Shown in pieces: positions 1 through 8,278 of a DNA stretch of 64,000 bases (the stretch's first letter is position 1; every line of letters begins with the position of its first letter). Under the pieces are notes generated by a model, which saw nothing but the letters and a program-made list of their open reading frames with translations, did not search any database and had not been told where the DNA came from. The DNA comes from Rubrivivax gelatinosus (GTDB taxonomy: Bacteria; Pseudomonadota; Gammaproteobacteria; Burkholderiales; Burkholderiaceae_C), in the NCBI RefSeq assembly GCF_004340905.1, contig NZ_SLXD01000006.1, forward strand, positions 62,001-126,000, given 5' to 3'. Both the position numbers and the translations under genes were made by a program.

Positions 1-840
1 GGCGCGAAGCTCGTCTACGAGGTGCACGACCTCTGGCCGCTGAGCCCGATCGAGCTGTCGGGCATGTCGCGCCGGCACCCGTTCATCCTGCTGTGCCAGG
101 CGGCCGAGGACCACGCCTACCGCCACGCCGACCGCGTGATCTCGATGCTGCCCAAGGTGCACGGCTACATGGCCTCGCGCGGGCTGGATCTCGCCCGGCT
201 GCACGTCGTGCCCAACGGCATCACGCTCGACGAGTGGGAGGCCGAGCCGCCGCCGCTGCGCGAGGACGTCGCCGCCGCGCTGGACGCCGCGGCCGCCGCC
301 GGCACGGTGGTCGGCTATGCCGGGTCGATGGGGCTGCCGAACGCGCTGGACACGCTGCTCGACGCGGCCAAGCTGGTGCAGCACGAGCCGCTGCGCTTCG
401 TGCTCGTCGGCAGCGGCCACGAGCAGTCGCGGCTGGCGCGGCGTGTCGCCGACGAAGGGCTGGCGAACGTGGCGATGCTGCCGCCGATCCCCAAGGCCCA
501 GGTGCCGGCCTTCCTGGCGCGCTGCGACATCGCCTACATCGGCTGGCAGCGGGTGCCGATCTACCGCTTCGGCATCGCGCCGAACAAGCTGATGGACTAC
601 ATGATGGCGCGCCGCGCCGTGCTGCATTCGGTCGAAGCCGGCAACGACCCGGTGGCCGAAGCCGGCTGCGGGCTCACGGTCGCGCCGCAGGACCCGGCGG
701 CCGTCGCCGACGGCCTGCGCCGGCTGGCGGCGCTGCCGGCCGACGAGCGCCGCGCGATGGGCGAACGCGGCCGCGCCTTCGTGCTCGCGGAGCACACCTA
801 CCCGGTGCTGGCGCGGCGTTTCCTCGAGGCCCTGCGCTGA
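1..840 (+). CDS. Glycosyltransferase family 4 (5' end outside window)
   Basis: The reading frame is open from the first base and a methionine-like GTG at 22 is internal to a conserved stretch (EVHDLWPLSP), so the true start lies upstream of the window. The visible 279 residues cover the hinge and the nucleotide-sugar-binding C-terminal Rossmann domain of a GT-B enzyme: VVPNGI, then VVGYAGSMG, then FVLVGSGHE, and a late APNKLMDYM segment typical of WcaI/WbuB-like enzymes. It should transfer a sugar to a lipid-linked glycan at the cytoplasmic face of the inner membrane. Its stop overlaps the start of the next gene (TGATG), so the two are translationally coupled. Donor and acceptor cannot be told. 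Confidence 0.85.
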   Translation, partial: GAKLVYEVHDLWPLSPIELSGMSRRHPFILLCQAAEDHAYRHADRVISMLPKVHGYMASRGLDLARLHVVPNGITLDEWEAEPPPLREDVAAALDAAAAAGTVVGYAGSMGLPNALDTLLDAAKLVQHEPLRFVLVGSGHEQSRLARRVADEGLANVAMLPPIPKAQVPAFLARCDIAYIGWQRVPIYRFGIAPNKLMDYMMARRAVLHSVEAGNDPVAEAGCGLTVAPQDPAAVADGLRRLAALPADERRAMGERGRAFVLAEHTYPVLARRFLEALR

Positions 841-1538
841 TGGGCGGCGCCGACGACGAGCCCGCCGCCGTCGCCGCGCGCTACGCCCGCCGCCACGACG
901 GCGACCGTTATTCGCCGCTGCGCCCCGAGGTCTGGCAGACGGTGCAGGAGCGCGACCGGGCGCTGCTGCGCCGCCTGGCCGCGCAAGGCCTGCGCAGCCT
1001 GGCGCCGCTGGCCATCACCGAGGTCGGCTGCGGCGGCGGCGGCAACCTGCTGGGGTTGCTGCGCCTGGGCGCCTCGCCCGAGCGCCTGATCGGACTGGAG
1101 CTGATCCCCGAGCGCCACGCCCAGGCCAGGCGCGTGCTGCCGCCCGCCGTCGCGCTGCACCTGGGCGACGCCTGCGCCGCGCCGCTGGCGCCGGCCAGCC
1201 AGGACCTGGTGCTGCAGTACACGGTCTTCTCCTCGCTGCTCGACGACGATTTCCAGCAGCGCCTGGCCGGCGCGATGTGGCGCTGGCTGAAACCCGGCGG
1301 CGCCGTGCTCTGGTACGACTTCACCGTCGACAACCCCGGCAACCGCGACGTGCGCGGCGTGCCGCTGGCGCGGGTGCGTGCGCTGTTCCCCGAAGGCCGC
1401 GTGCGTGCCGAACGCGTGACGCTGGCGCCGCCGCTGGCGCGCGCCGCCTGCGCGCTGCACCCGGCGCTGTACCGGCCGCTGGCGGCGCTGCCGGGGCTGC
1501 GCACCCACCTGCTGGCCTGGATCGGCAGGCCGGCGTGA
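840..1538 (+). CDS. Class I SAM-dependent methyltransferase
   Basis: This 232-residue protein starts at an ATG that shares one base with the upstream stop. Around residues 60-70 it has a glycine-rich SAM-binding motif I (ITEVGCGGGGNLL), followed by an acidic motif II (LIGLELIPERH) and a motif IV-like segment (QDLVLQYTVFSSLLDD). Together these place it in the Methyltransf_11/25-like group. Lying directly behind a glycosyltransferase in a polysaccharide operon, it most likely O-methylates a sugar of the nascent glycan, although a small-molecule substrate is not excluded. No membrane segment is visible. Confidence 0.8.
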   Translation: MGGADDEPAAVAARYARRHDGDRYSPLRPEVWQTVQERDRALLRRLAAQGLRSLAPLAITEVGCGGGGNLLGLLRLGASPERLIGLELIPERHAQARRVLPPAVALHLGDACAAPLAPASQDLVLQYTVFSSLLDDDFQQRLAGAMWRWLKPGGAVLWYDFTVDNPGNRDVRGVPLARVRALFPEGRVRAERVTLAPPLARAACALHPALYRPLAALPGLRTHLLAWIGRPA

Positions 1539-1543
1539 GACAA

Positions 1544-1559
1544 TGATGCGACTGCATCA
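1544..1559. promoter_or_regulatory. Palindrome upstream of the vapB-like antitoxin gene
   Basis: Six-base arms TGATGC and GCATCA face each other across GACT. A further CGCATCA at 1561-1567 also pairs with TGATGCG at 1544-1550, so the two right arms form a tandem pair. The element ends 18 bases before the antitoxin start. Ribbon-helix-helix antitoxins normally bind such repeats to repress their own operon, so an autoregulatory operator is the simplest reading. Binding itself is inferred. Confidence 0.45.
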
Positions 1560-1577
1560 ACGCATCAAGGTGCTGCC

Positions 1578-1826
1578 ATGCGCACGACCCTGGACATCGA
1601 CGACGACCTGCTGGCGGCAGCCAAGGAGCTGGCGCGCCGTGAAGGCCTTTCGGCCGGCCAGGTCGTGTCGCGGCTGATGCGCCAGTCGCTCAGCGGTGCC
1701 ACCACGGCCGGTGCGCGGTCGGCCGAGGGTCGCAGCGTCGCCGGTTTCCGGCCCTTCGGCGCGCGCGAAGGGGTGGTCGCGACCAACGCCCAGGTCGACA
1801 CGCTGCGGGATGGCGAAGCGCTCTGA
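1578..1826 (+). CDS. VapB-like ribbon-helix-helix antitoxin
   Basis: This is an 82-residue protein. Its first 45 residues fit the ribbon-helix-helix fold of VapB antitoxins: a beta strand MRTTLDIDDDLL, then helix AAAKELARREGLSAGQVVSRLMRQSL. The rest (AEGRSVAGFRPFGAREGVVAT) resembles the flexible toxin-neutralising tail. It would bind and neutralise the PIN-domain protein encoded next and repress the shared promoter. The start ATG is preceded by AAGG as a weak ribosome site and by a palindrome. The pair is embedded in a glycan operon, as toxin-antitoxin cassettes often are. Confidence 0.8.
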   Translation: MRTTLDIDDDLLAAAKELARREGLSAGQVVSRLMRQSLSGATTAGARSAEGRSVAGFRPFGAREGVVATNAQVDTLRDGEAL

Positions 1827-1839
1827 GCCTGTGTCGGCC

Positions 1840-2286
1840 ATGCCCGGGCGCGCGCTGCTCGACGTCAACGTGCTCGTCGCGTTGCTGGACGCCGGTCATC
1901 TGCACCATCACGCGGCGATGGACTGGATGGCCACCCACGAAGCCGCCGGCTGGGCCTCGTGCCCGCTGACGCAGAACGGCTGCCTGCGCATCCTGTCGCT
2001 GCCGTCCTACCCGAACCCGCAGCCGCCCGCGTTGGTGGCGCAGCGCCTGGCCGAAGCCGTCGTGCACGAGTCGCACGCCTTCTGGCCCGACGACCTGAGC
2101 CTGCTGCAGCCCGGCCTGCTGCGCTGGGACCGCGTGCTCAGTTCGCGCCACATCACCGACCTCTACCTGCTCGCCCTGGCCGTGCGCCACGGCGGGCGCC
2201 TCGTGACGCTGGACCGCTCGATCGCCCTCGAGGCCGTGCCCGGCGCCACCCCTGAACATCTCACCGTCATCGGAGCCTCGGCGTGA
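1840..2286 (+). CDS. VapC-like PIN-domain ribonuclease toxin
   Basis: The 148-residue PIN protein opens with [12 protein letters not shown], which carries the first conserved acidic residue. It continues with the invariant [12 protein letters not shown] stretch (the S/T-x-x-x-x-E/N region) and ends with the acidic [11 protein letters not shown] and LVTLDRS segments. These residues coordinate Mg2+ for RNA cleavage in VapC toxins. An in-frame ATG at 1810 and a GTG at 1831 would add 10 or 3 residues; the 1810 start would overlap the antitoxin by 17 bases, which is also common. Its stop overlaps the GTG of the aminotransferase gene, so the cassette is fused translationally into the operon. Confidence 0.8.
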   Translation: MPGRALLDVNVLVALLDAGHLHHHAAMDWMATHEAAGWASCPLTQNGCLRILSLPSYPNPQPPALVAQRLAEAVVHESHAFWPDDLSLLQPGLLRWDRVLSSRHITDLYLLALAVRHGGRLVTLDRSIALEAVPGATPEHLTVIGASA

Positions 2287-3443
2287 GCCAGCCCTTTCTT
2301 CCCTTCGCCTTGCCGGACATCGGTGAGGACGAGATCGCCGAAGTCGTCGACACCTTGCGCTCCGGCTGGGTGACCACCGGCCCCAAGGCGCGGCGTTTCG
2401 AGAACGATTTCGCCGCCTTCCTGGGCGGCGACGAGTACCAGTGCATCGCCGTCAACTCGGCCACCGCCGGCCTGCACCTGGCGCTGGAGGCGCTGGGCAT
2501 CGGCCCCGGCGACGAGGTCATCACGACCACCTGGACCTTCACCGCCACCGCCGAGGTCGTGCGCTACCTGGGCGCCGACGTGAAGCTGGTCGACATGGAC
2601 CCGGCGACGCTGAACATAGACCCGGCGGCGATCGAGGCCGCGATCGGCCCGCGCACCAAGGCCATCCTGCCGGTGCACTACGGCGGCCTGGCGGCCGACA
2701 TGGCGGCGATCCACGACATCGCGCGCCGCCACGGGCTGAAGGTCGTCGAGGATGCGGCGCACGCGCTGCCCACCACCTGCGGCGGCGCGCTCGTCGGCAC
2801 GCTGGCCAGCGACGCCACGGTCTTCAGCTTCTACGCCAACAAGACCATGACCACCGGCGAAGGCGGCATGCTGGTCACGCGCGACGCCGAACTCGCCAGG
2901 CGCGCGCGTGTGATGCGCCTGCACGGCATGAGCCGCGACGCCTTCGACCGTTTCACCGCGACCGTGCCGAGCTGGTACTACGAGATCGTCGCGCCGGGTT
3001 TCAAGTACAACCTGACCGACATCGCGGCGGCGCTCGGCATCCACCAGCTGAAGCGCGCCCACGCCTTCCAGCAGCGGCGCGAGCAGATCGCCGCGCTCTA
3101 CGACGAGGCCTTGTGCGGCCTGCCGCTGATCACGCCGCCGCAGCCCGCCGCCGGCGACCGCCACGCGTGGCACCTGTACCCGGTGCGGCTGACCGACGAC
3201 GCCGGCGTCACGCGCGAACGGTTCATCGAACGCATGTTCGAGCAGGGCATAGGCTGCAGCGTGCACTACATCCCGCTGCACCTGCACCCCTACTGGCGCG
3301 AGCGCTACCAGCTCGACGCCGCCGACTTCCCGCAGGCCCAGCATGCGTTCGAGCGCATCGCCAGCCTGCCGATCTACACGCGCATGACGGACGCCGACGT
3401 CGAGCGTGTCGTCGCCGCCGTGCGGGCCGCGCTGGGGCGCTAG
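2283..3443 (+). CDS. DegT/DnrJ/EryC1/StrS sugar aminotransferase
   Basis: The 386-residue PLP enzyme is of the PglE/ArnB/WbpE type. Visible landmarks are [11 protein letters not shown] (phosphate-binding end of PLP), [11 protein letters not shown] (Asp contacting the pyridine nitrogen), [13 protein letters not shown] with the Schiff-base lysine at about residue 187, and the C-terminal [11 protein letters not shown] segment. It should aminate C4 (or C3) of a nucleotide-activated 4-keto sugar, such as the product of the 4,6-dehydratase encoded at 5273. The GTG start overlaps the VapC-like stop by four bases. With the transferase at 4042 and the dehydratase at 5273 it makes a Pgl-like set; a PglD-type acetyltransferase is not seen here. 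Confidence 0.9.
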   Translation: MSQPFLPFALPDIGEDEIAEVVDTLRSGWVTTGPKARRFENDFAAFLGGDEYQCIAVNSATAGLHLALEALGIGPGDEVITTTWTFTATAEVVRYLGADVKLVDMDPATLNIDPAAIEAAIGPRTKAILPVHYGGLAADMAAIHDIARRHGLKVVEDAAHALPTTCGGALVGTLASDATVFSFYANKTMTTGEGGMLVTRDAELARRARVMRLHGMSRDAFDRFTATVPSWYYEIVAPGFKYNLTDIAAALGIHQLKRAHAFQQRREQIAALYDEALCGLPLITPPQPAAGDRHAWHLYPVRLTDDAGVTRERFIERMFEQGIGCSVHYIPLHLHPYWRERYQLDAADFPQAQHAFERIASLPIYTRMTDADVERVVAAVRAALGR

Positions 3444-3467
3444 GATGACGCGACGGAGGTGCGCGCG

Positions 3468-4037
3468 ATGAACGTCCTGCCCAAGCCGAAGCTGAGCTTC
3501 GAGGCCTATCTGGCCTGGGAGAACCAGCAGCCCGAGCGCCACGAGTTCCACCGCGGCGAGGTGTTCGCGATGGTCGGTGCGCGGCGCGTGCATGCCGTCG
3601 TCGTCCACAACCTCGCGCGCGAGATCGGCAACCGCCTGAAGGGCTCCGGCTGCCGCGCCTTCTCCGAGTCGGCGAAAGTCCAGATCGGCGACGACACCGT
3701 GCTTTATCCCGACGTCTTCGTCACCTGCGACAAGATCGACCTGGCGACCGACATCGTCTTTCGCTCGCCGCTGCTGGTCATCGAAGTGCTGTCGCCGGCG
3801 ACCGAGAGTTATGACCGCAGCCGCAAGTTCGCGCTCTACCGCCGCATCCCGTCGCTGCGTGAGTACCTGCTCGTCGACCCGGACTCGCGCCGCGTCGAAG
3901 CTTTCCGCCGCGACGCTGCCGGCCAGTGGTTCATCCACGACATGAGCGAGTCCGACACGCTGGAAGCCGCCAGCCTCGACTGCCGCATCACGATGGCCGA
4001 GGTCTTCGACGGCGTCGAAGCGCCGCCTGCCGCCTGA
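3468..4037 (+). CDS. Uma2 family (DUF820) endonuclease-fold protein
   Basis: The 189-residue protein matches the Uma2/DUF820 family: an N-terminal helix (LSFEAYLAWENQQPERHEFHRGEVFAM), the core VYPD-like LYPDVFVTC with the conserved Asp, then the LLVIEVLSPATE motif and the YDRSRKFALYRRIPSLREYLLVD block. These form the restriction-endonuclease-like PD-(D/E)xK core. The biological role of Uma2 proteins is largely unknown; the family is often expanded in cyanobacteria and found near mobile or accessory genes. GGAGG sits nine bases before the ATG, which decides this start over a GTG at 3459. It interrupts the amino-sugar genes and has no evident link to glycan chemistry. Confidence 0.85.
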   Translation: MNVLPKPKLSFEAYLAWENQQPERHEFHRGEVFAMVGARRVHAVVVHNLAREIGNRLKGSGCRAFSESAKVQIGDDTVLYPDVFVTCDKIDLATDIVFRSPLLVIEVLSPATESYDRSRKFALYRRIPSLREYLLVDPDSRRVEAFRRDAAGQWFIHDMSESDTLEAASLDCRITMAEVFDGVEAPPAA

Positions 4038-4041
4038 TCCG

Positions 4042-4632
4042 TTGATCAAACGCCTCTTCGACCTCGCCGGTGCCGCCGTCGCGCTGCTGCTGCTCGCGCC
4101 GCTGCTGCTGCTGGCGGCTGCCGCCGTCAAGCTGGACTCGCCGGGGCCGGTGTTCTTCCGCCAGCAGCGTGTGGGCCGCGGCGGCGTGCCGTTTCGCATC
4201 CACAAGTTCCGCACGATGCGCGACGGCGCGCCGGGGCTGCAGATCACCGTCGGCGAGGACCCGCGCATCACGCGTGTCGGCCGCTGGCTGCGGCGCACGC
4301 GCATCGACGAGCTGCCGCAGTTCATCGACGTGCTGCAGGGCACGATGAGCCTCGTCGGCCCGCGCCCCGAGGTGCCGCGCTACGTCGAGTTCTACCCGCC
4401 CGAGCTGCGCGAGCGGGTGCTGTCGGTGCGCCCGGGCATCACCGACCCGGTGTCGCTGGCCTATGCCGACGAGAGCGAGCTGCTGGCGCGTGCCGCCGAC
4501 CCCGAGCGCGAATACGTCGAGGTGCTGCTGCCGCGCAAGCTGCAGGCCGCCGCCGCGTATGCCGAACGCGCCACGCTGTGGACCGACCTGGGCGTGCTGC
4601 TGCGCAGCGTCGGCGTGCTGCTGGGGCGATAG
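4042..4632 (+). CDS. Initiating sugar-phosphate transferase (PglC-like, bacterial sugar transferase family)
   Basis: This 196-residue monotopic phosphoglycosyltransferase has one hydrophobic N-terminal segment (LAGAAVALLLLAPLLLLAA, re-entrant helix) and the family signature: FFRQQRVGRGG, FRIHKFRTM, RIDELPQFIDVLQGTMSLVGPRPE and RPGITDPVSL. It should move a sugar-1-phosphate from a UDP-sugar to undecaprenyl phosphate, starting a repeat unit. The only reasonable start is TTG four bases after the previous stop. The size matches PglC rather than the longer WcaJ/WbaP proteins, agreeing with the PglE-like and PglF-like neighbours. Confidence 0.9.
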   Translation: MIKRLFDLAGAAVALLLLAPLLLLAAAAVKLDSPGPVFFRQQRVGRGGVPFRIHKFRTMRDGAPGLQITVGEDPRITRVGRWLRRTRIDELPQFIDVLQGTMSLVGPRPEVPRYVEFYPPELRERVLSVRPGITDPVSLAYADESELLARAADPEREYVEVLLPRKLQAAAAYAERATLWTDLGVLLRSVGVLLGR

Positions 4633-4664
4633 CCGCGCCTGCGGCACGCGGCTAGGATGGCCCC

Positions 4665-4964
4665 ATGCGCCTGACCGAAGAGCAACGCCGCCTGATCCGC
4701 GACACCGTGGCCTGCGCCCTGGGGCCGCAGGCGCGTGTGTGCCTGTTCGGCTCGCGCCTCGACGACGCCCGCCGGGGTGGCGACATCGACCTGCTCGTGG
4801 AGGTTCCGGCGCCCTTGTCTGACCGGCTGCGGCGTGAACTCGAACTCGGTGCCCGCCTGGAGCGCCAGCTCGGCGGCCGGCGCATCGACCTGCTGCTGCT
4901 CGACCCGGCCACGCCGCGCCAGCCGGTGCACGAGGCGGCCCTGGCCCACGGAGTGCCGCTGTGA
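4665..4964 (+). CDS. MNT-domain nucleotidyltransferase (MntA-like)
   Basis: The 99-residue minimal nucleotidyltransferase carries the motif GSRLDDARRGGDIDLLVE at about residues 29-46, a GS-x9-DxD signature of the pol-beta superfamily, and a third acidic patch near RRIDLLLLD. Such proteins usually act as antitoxins that AMPylate or otherwise inactivate a HEPN (HepT) partner. The four-base overlap with the next small gene supports a two-gene module. The spacer before it contains only a short gap after the sugar transferase, so it probably rides on the operon transcript. Confidence 0.8.
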   Translation: MRLTEEQRRLIRDTVACALGPQARVCLFGSRLDDARRGGDIDLLVEVPAPLSDRLRRELELGARLERQLGGRRIDLLLLDPATPRQPVHEAALAHGVPL

Positions 4965-5197
4965 ACGCGGCCGACCCGTCCGGGCTGGCCCGCCTGCGTT
5001 TCCTGGGCGAGACGGTCGCAGCCGAGGCCGCGCATCTCGCCAGCACTGACGGCCGTCTTTTCGCCACGCCATTCGCCGAGACGCGTGCGCGCTCGCTGGC
5101 CGCCGCGCTGGAGGCCGGACACGCCTTCGTGCCGTTGTTGCTGCAGACGGCCGCCGCCCTGGGGGCCGAACTGAAGCGCCGTTTCAGTGGCGCCTGA
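4961..5197 (+). CDS. Small partner protein of the MNT nucleotidyltransferase
   Basis: This 78-residue protein starts at a GTG that overlaps the nucleotidyltransferase stop (GTGA). It is mostly helical in appearance (LRFLGETVAAEAAHLASTD, then ETRARSLAAALEAGHAFVPLLLQTAAALGAELKRR). Position and size suggest the toxin half of an MNT/HEPN-type module. However, the HepT catalytic RX4-6H motif is absent and the protein is shorter than the usual 110-150 residues. It may be a truncated or divergent partner; the N-terminal segment resembles my recollection of longer partner proteins, which I cannot verify here. No function is assigned. Confidence 0.6.
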   Translation: MNAADPSGLARLRFLGETVAAEAAHLASTDGRLFATPFAETRARSLAAALEAGHAFVPLLLQTAAALGAELKRRFSGA

Positions 5198-5224
5198 GCG
5201 CCCAGGGCCCGGCGGGCCGCCTCA

Positions 5225-5230
5225 TAGAAT
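5225..5230 (+). promoter_or_regulatory. Possible -10 element (TAGAAT) before the dehydratase gene
   Basis: TAGAAT lies 43 bases before the GTG start at 5273, downstream of a GGCCC-GGC-GGGCC hairpin at 5206-5218. No good -35 match is visible at 17 bases. The same TAGAAT hexamer recurs at plausible distances before acpP, in the kpsM upstream region and near the window's right end, which is why I note it. Confidence 0.3.
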
Positions 5231-5272
5231 TGCAGCCACTTTCGCTTTCGAAGAACGCCGTCCGCGCCTCCC

Positions 5273-7189
5273 GTGACGCCCCCTGATCACCCGCGGACCC
5301 CGCGGCCCGCCGCAGCGGGCGGCCCTCCGACGATCTGGCACCGCCTGGACCTCGTGCTGGCGCGCATCCGCCCGCACCGCGAGCCGCTGTCGCTGCTGGC
5401 CGACGCGCTGGTCATCGCCTTCTGCTGGAACGTCACCTACCTGTTCCGCCTGGGCTTCGAGCGCTGGATCGAGGCCCGGCCGAGTTACGACCCCTGGGTG
5501 ATGCTGGGCGTCGTCGGCGCCTACCTCGCCGCGTTCGCGGCGCTGCGTGTGCCGCAGGCGATGTGGCGCTTCTCCGGCTTCGGCGAGGTCAAGCGGCTGA
5601 CGCTGGCCTGCGTGCTGGCCGGCAGCGTCTCGGCGGCCGTCGTCATGGGCCTGGGGCTGGTGAAGGTGCCGCGTGCGGTGCTGGCCCTGCACCCCTTCGT
5701 CGCGCTGATGGGCGTGTGCGTCGTGCGCGTGGCCTACCGCATGCTCTACGAACACGCGCGCCAGCGCATCACCGGCAGCGAACGCGAGATCCGGCGCGCC
5801 GTCGTGATGGGTGCCGGCGCCGCGGCACGGCTGCTGCTGGCCGGCATCCACGAGCAGGGCTGGATCGTGCTGGGCCTGCTCGACGACGATCCGGCCAAAC
5901 ACGGCGCACGCATCGCCGGCGTGCCGGTGCTGGGGCCGCTGGACGCGATCACCGACAAGGCCGTGCGCGGTGCGGCCACCCACGTCGTCGTCGCGCTGCC
6001 GTCGGCGACGCGCGCGCAGCGCCGACGCGCGCTGGACCTGGCCGCGGCCACCGGGCTGCCGGTCGTCACCGTGCCCGGCGTCGACGAGCTGCGCACCGGC
6101 CAGAGCCGCATCGAACGCCTGCGCGAGATCGAGCCCGAGGACCTGCTGGGCCGCGAGCCGGTGCGGCTGGACGACAGCGGCGTGGCCGCGGTGATCGCCG
6201 GGCGCACGGTGCTGATCACCGGTGCCGGCGGCAGCATCGGCAGCGAACTCTGCCGGCAGGTGGCGCGTTTCGCGCCGGCGCGCATCGTGCTGTACGAGCT
6301 CAGCGAGTTCAACCTCTACACGATCGAGCAGGAACTGTCGCTGGCCTTCCCGAACGTCGCGCTCGTGCGCCTGATCGGCGACGTCAAGGACCTCGCGCAC
6401 CTGCGTGCGGCCTGCGCCGCCTGGCGGCCCGACATCGTCTTCCACGCCGCCGCGTTCAAGCACGTGCCGCTGATGGAAGAAGAGCACAACGCGCTCGCCG
6501 CGCTGCGCAACAACACGCTGGGCACCTACCACGCGGCGCTGGCCGCGGCCGAGGCCGGCTGCGGCCGCTTCGTGCTGATCAGCACCGACAAGGCCGTCAA
6601 TCCGACCAACGTGATGGGGGCCACCAAACGCGCCGCCGAGATGGTGGTCAGCATGATGGCCGCCCGCCACCCGGGCACGCGTTTCATGGCCGTGCGTTTC
6701 GGCAACGTGCTGGGCTCCAGCGGCAGCGTGATCCCGAAGTTCAAGGAGCAGATCGCACGCGGCGGCCCGGTGACGGTGACGCACCCGGACATCATCCGCT
6801 ACTTCATGACCATCCCCGAGGCCGCGCGCCTGGTGCTGCAGGCCGCGGCGGTGGGCGAGAGCGGCCAGGTGCTGGTGCTGGACATGGGCGAGCCGGTGAA
6901 GATCGTGGACCTGGCGCGCGACCTGATCCGCCTGGCCGGCCAGACGCAGGACATCCGCATCGAGTTCACCGGCCTGCGGCCCGGCGAGAAGCTCTACGAG
7001 GAGCTGCTGGCCGACGCCGACGACACCCTGCCGACGGCGGTGCCGCGGCTGCGCATCGCGCGGCTGGCGGCCGAATCGGGCGAGATCGGCGCGCTGCTGC
7101 ACTGGGCCGCGGCCGCGCAAGGCGCGCGCGACATCGATGTGAGGGAGATGCTGCGTCAGGTGGTGGCCGAGTACCGGCCCGCGGCGTGA
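5273..7189 (+). CDS. Membrane-bound UDP-sugar 4,6-dehydratase (WbpM/PglF/CapD type)
   Basis: The 638-residue protein has four hydrophobic segments in the first about 160 residues (LLADALVIAFCW, VMLGVVGAYLAAFAAL, LTLACVLAGSVSAAVV, ALHPFVALMGVCVV). A first Rossmann-like domain follows (VVMGAGAAARLLL near residue 180), then a catalytic SDR domain with GAGGSIGSELCRQ near residue 317 and ISTDKAVNPTNVMGATKRAAE. The altered SxxK-type active site, with Lys replacing the usual Tyr region, is characteristic of this group. It converts UDP-GlcNAc (or similar) to a 4-keto-6-deoxy sugar, feeding the aminotransferase at 2283. It has a GTG start and the full family length. Confidence 0.92.
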   Translation: MTPPDHPRTPRPAAAGGPPTIWHRLDLVLARIRPHREPLSLLADALVIAFCWNVTYLFRLGFERWIEARPSYDPWVMLGVVGAYLAAFAALRVPQAMWRFSGFGEVKRLTLACVLAGSVSAAVVMGLGLVKVPRAVLALHPFVALMGVCVVRVAYRMLYEHARQRITGSEREIRRAVVMGAGAAARLLLAGIHEQGWIVLGLLDDDPAKHGARIAGVPVLGPLDAITDKAVRGAATHVVVALPSATRAQRRRALDLAAATGLPVVTVPGVDELRTGQSRIERLREIEPEDLLGREPVRLDDSGVAAVIAGRTVLITGAGGSIGSELCRQVARFAPARIVLYELSEFNLYTIEQELSLAFPNVALVRLIGDVKDLAHLRAACAAWRPDIVFHAAAFKHVPLMEEEHNALAALRNNTLGTYHAALAAAEAGCGRFVLISTDKAVNPTNVMGATKRAAEMVVSMMAARHPGTRFMAVRFGNVLGSSGSVIPKFKEQIARGGPVTVTHPDIIRYFMTIPEAARLVLQAAAVGESGQVLVLDMGEPVKIVDLARDLIRLAGQTQDIRIEFTGLRPGEKLYEELLADADDTLPTAVPRLRIARLAAESGEIGALLHWAAAAQGARDIDVREMLRQVVAEYRPAA

Positions 7190-7222
7190 AACAATCCGCG
7201 CCGGCTTTCTTCGTGACGGACC

Positions 7223-8278
7223 ATGACGATTCTCGTGACCGGCGGTGCCGGCTTCATCGGCAGCAACTTCGTTCTGGAGTGGCTGGCCGGAGGCGACGAG
7301 ACGGTGGTCGATCTCGATGCGCTCAGCTACGCCGGCAATCTGGACAACCTCGCGGCGCTCGATGGCGACCCGCGGCACGTCTTCGTGCACGGCGACATCC
7401 GCGACCGTGCGCTCGTCGATTCGCTGCTGGCGACCCACCGGCCGCGCGCCGTCGTGCACTTCGCCGCCGAAACCCACGTCGACCGCTCGATCGCCCGGCC
7501 GCAGGACTTCCTGCAGGCCAACGTCGAGGGTACTTTCGTGCTGCTCGAGGCGGCGCGCGCCTACTGGAAGACGCTGGCGCAGCCGGAGGCGTTCCGCTTC
7601 CACCACGTCAGCACCGAGGAGGTCTACGGCAGCCTTGCGCCCGACGCGCCGGCCTTCACCGAGACCCATGCCTACGAGCCCAGCAGCCCGTACAGCGCCA
7701 CCAAGGCCGCCAGCGACCACCTCGTCAACGCCTGGTTCCGCACCTACGGGCTGCCGGTCACGACGACCAACTGCAGCAACAACTACGGCGCCTTCCAGTT
7801 CCCGGAGAAGCTGATCCCGCTGATGATCGTCAACGCGCTGGCCGGCCAGCCGCTGCCGATCTACGGCGACGGCCTGCAGGTCCGCGACTGGCTCTACGTC
7901 GGTGACCACTGCAGTGCCATCCGCGCCGTGCTCGAACGCGGCCGCCCGGGCGAGACCTACAACGTCGGCGGCTGGAACGAGAAGCCCAATCTCGAGGTCG
8001 TGCGCAGCGTCTGCGCTCTGCTCGACGAACTGCGGCCCGACCCCGCCGGCCCGCACGCGCGCCTGATCACGCACGTGCAGGACCGCCCGGGCCACGACCG
8101 CCGCTACGCGATCGACGCGCACCGCATCGAGCGTGAACTCGGCTGGCGGCCGAGCGAGACCTTCGAGTCCGGTCTGCGCAAGACGGTCGCCTGGTACCTG
8201 GAGCACGCCCACTGGGTCGAACGCGTGCGCAGCGGCGCCGGCCGCGGCCCGTGCGCCCAGGGCGGGGAGCGCGCATGA
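7223..8278 (+). CDS. rfbB: dTDP-glucose 4,6-dehydratase
   Basis: The 351-residue extended SDR enzyme has [10 protein letters not shown] for NAD binding, [24 protein letters not shown] (YxxxK) and the RmlB-specific [18 protein letters not shown] and [11 protein letters not shown] blocks. It makes dTDP-4-keto-6-deoxyglucose, step two of dTDP-rhamnose synthesis. The catalytic Thr-Asp-Glu triad of the family (STDEVYG) reads STEEVYG here, so the catalytic Asp is Glu at about residue 132. The enzyme is otherwise intact. It overlaps rfbD by four bases. The thymidylyltransferase gene rfbA is not in the window. Confidence 0.95.
   Translation: MTILVTGGAGFIGSNFVLEWLAGGDETVVDLDALSYAGNLDNLAALDGDPRHVFVHGDIRDRALVDSLLATHRPRAVVHFAAETHVDRSIARPQDFLQANVEGTFVLLEAARAYWKTLAQPEAFRFHHVSTEEVYGSLAPDAPAFTETHAYEPSSPYSATKAASDHLVNAWFRTYGLPVTTTNCSNNYGAFQFPEKLIPLMIVNALAGQPLPIYGDGLQVRDWLYVGDHCSAIRAVLERGRPGETYNVGGWNEKPNLEVVRSVCALLDELRPDPAGPHARLITHVQDRPGHDRRYAIDAHRIERELGWRPSETFESGLRKTVAWYLEHAHWVERVRSGAGRGPCAQGGERA

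Noticed and set aside
2163..4343. 726-codon minus-strand frame opposite the aminotransferase and Uma2 genes
   Set aside because: Arg/Asp/Val-rich composition typical of antisense frames in high-GC DNA; no conserved motif.
5222..8212. 996-codon open frame on the minus strand opposite the dehydratase and rfbB
   Set aside because: It is a GC-rich antisense shadow; its translation has no family motif while the plus strand has clear enzyme signatures.
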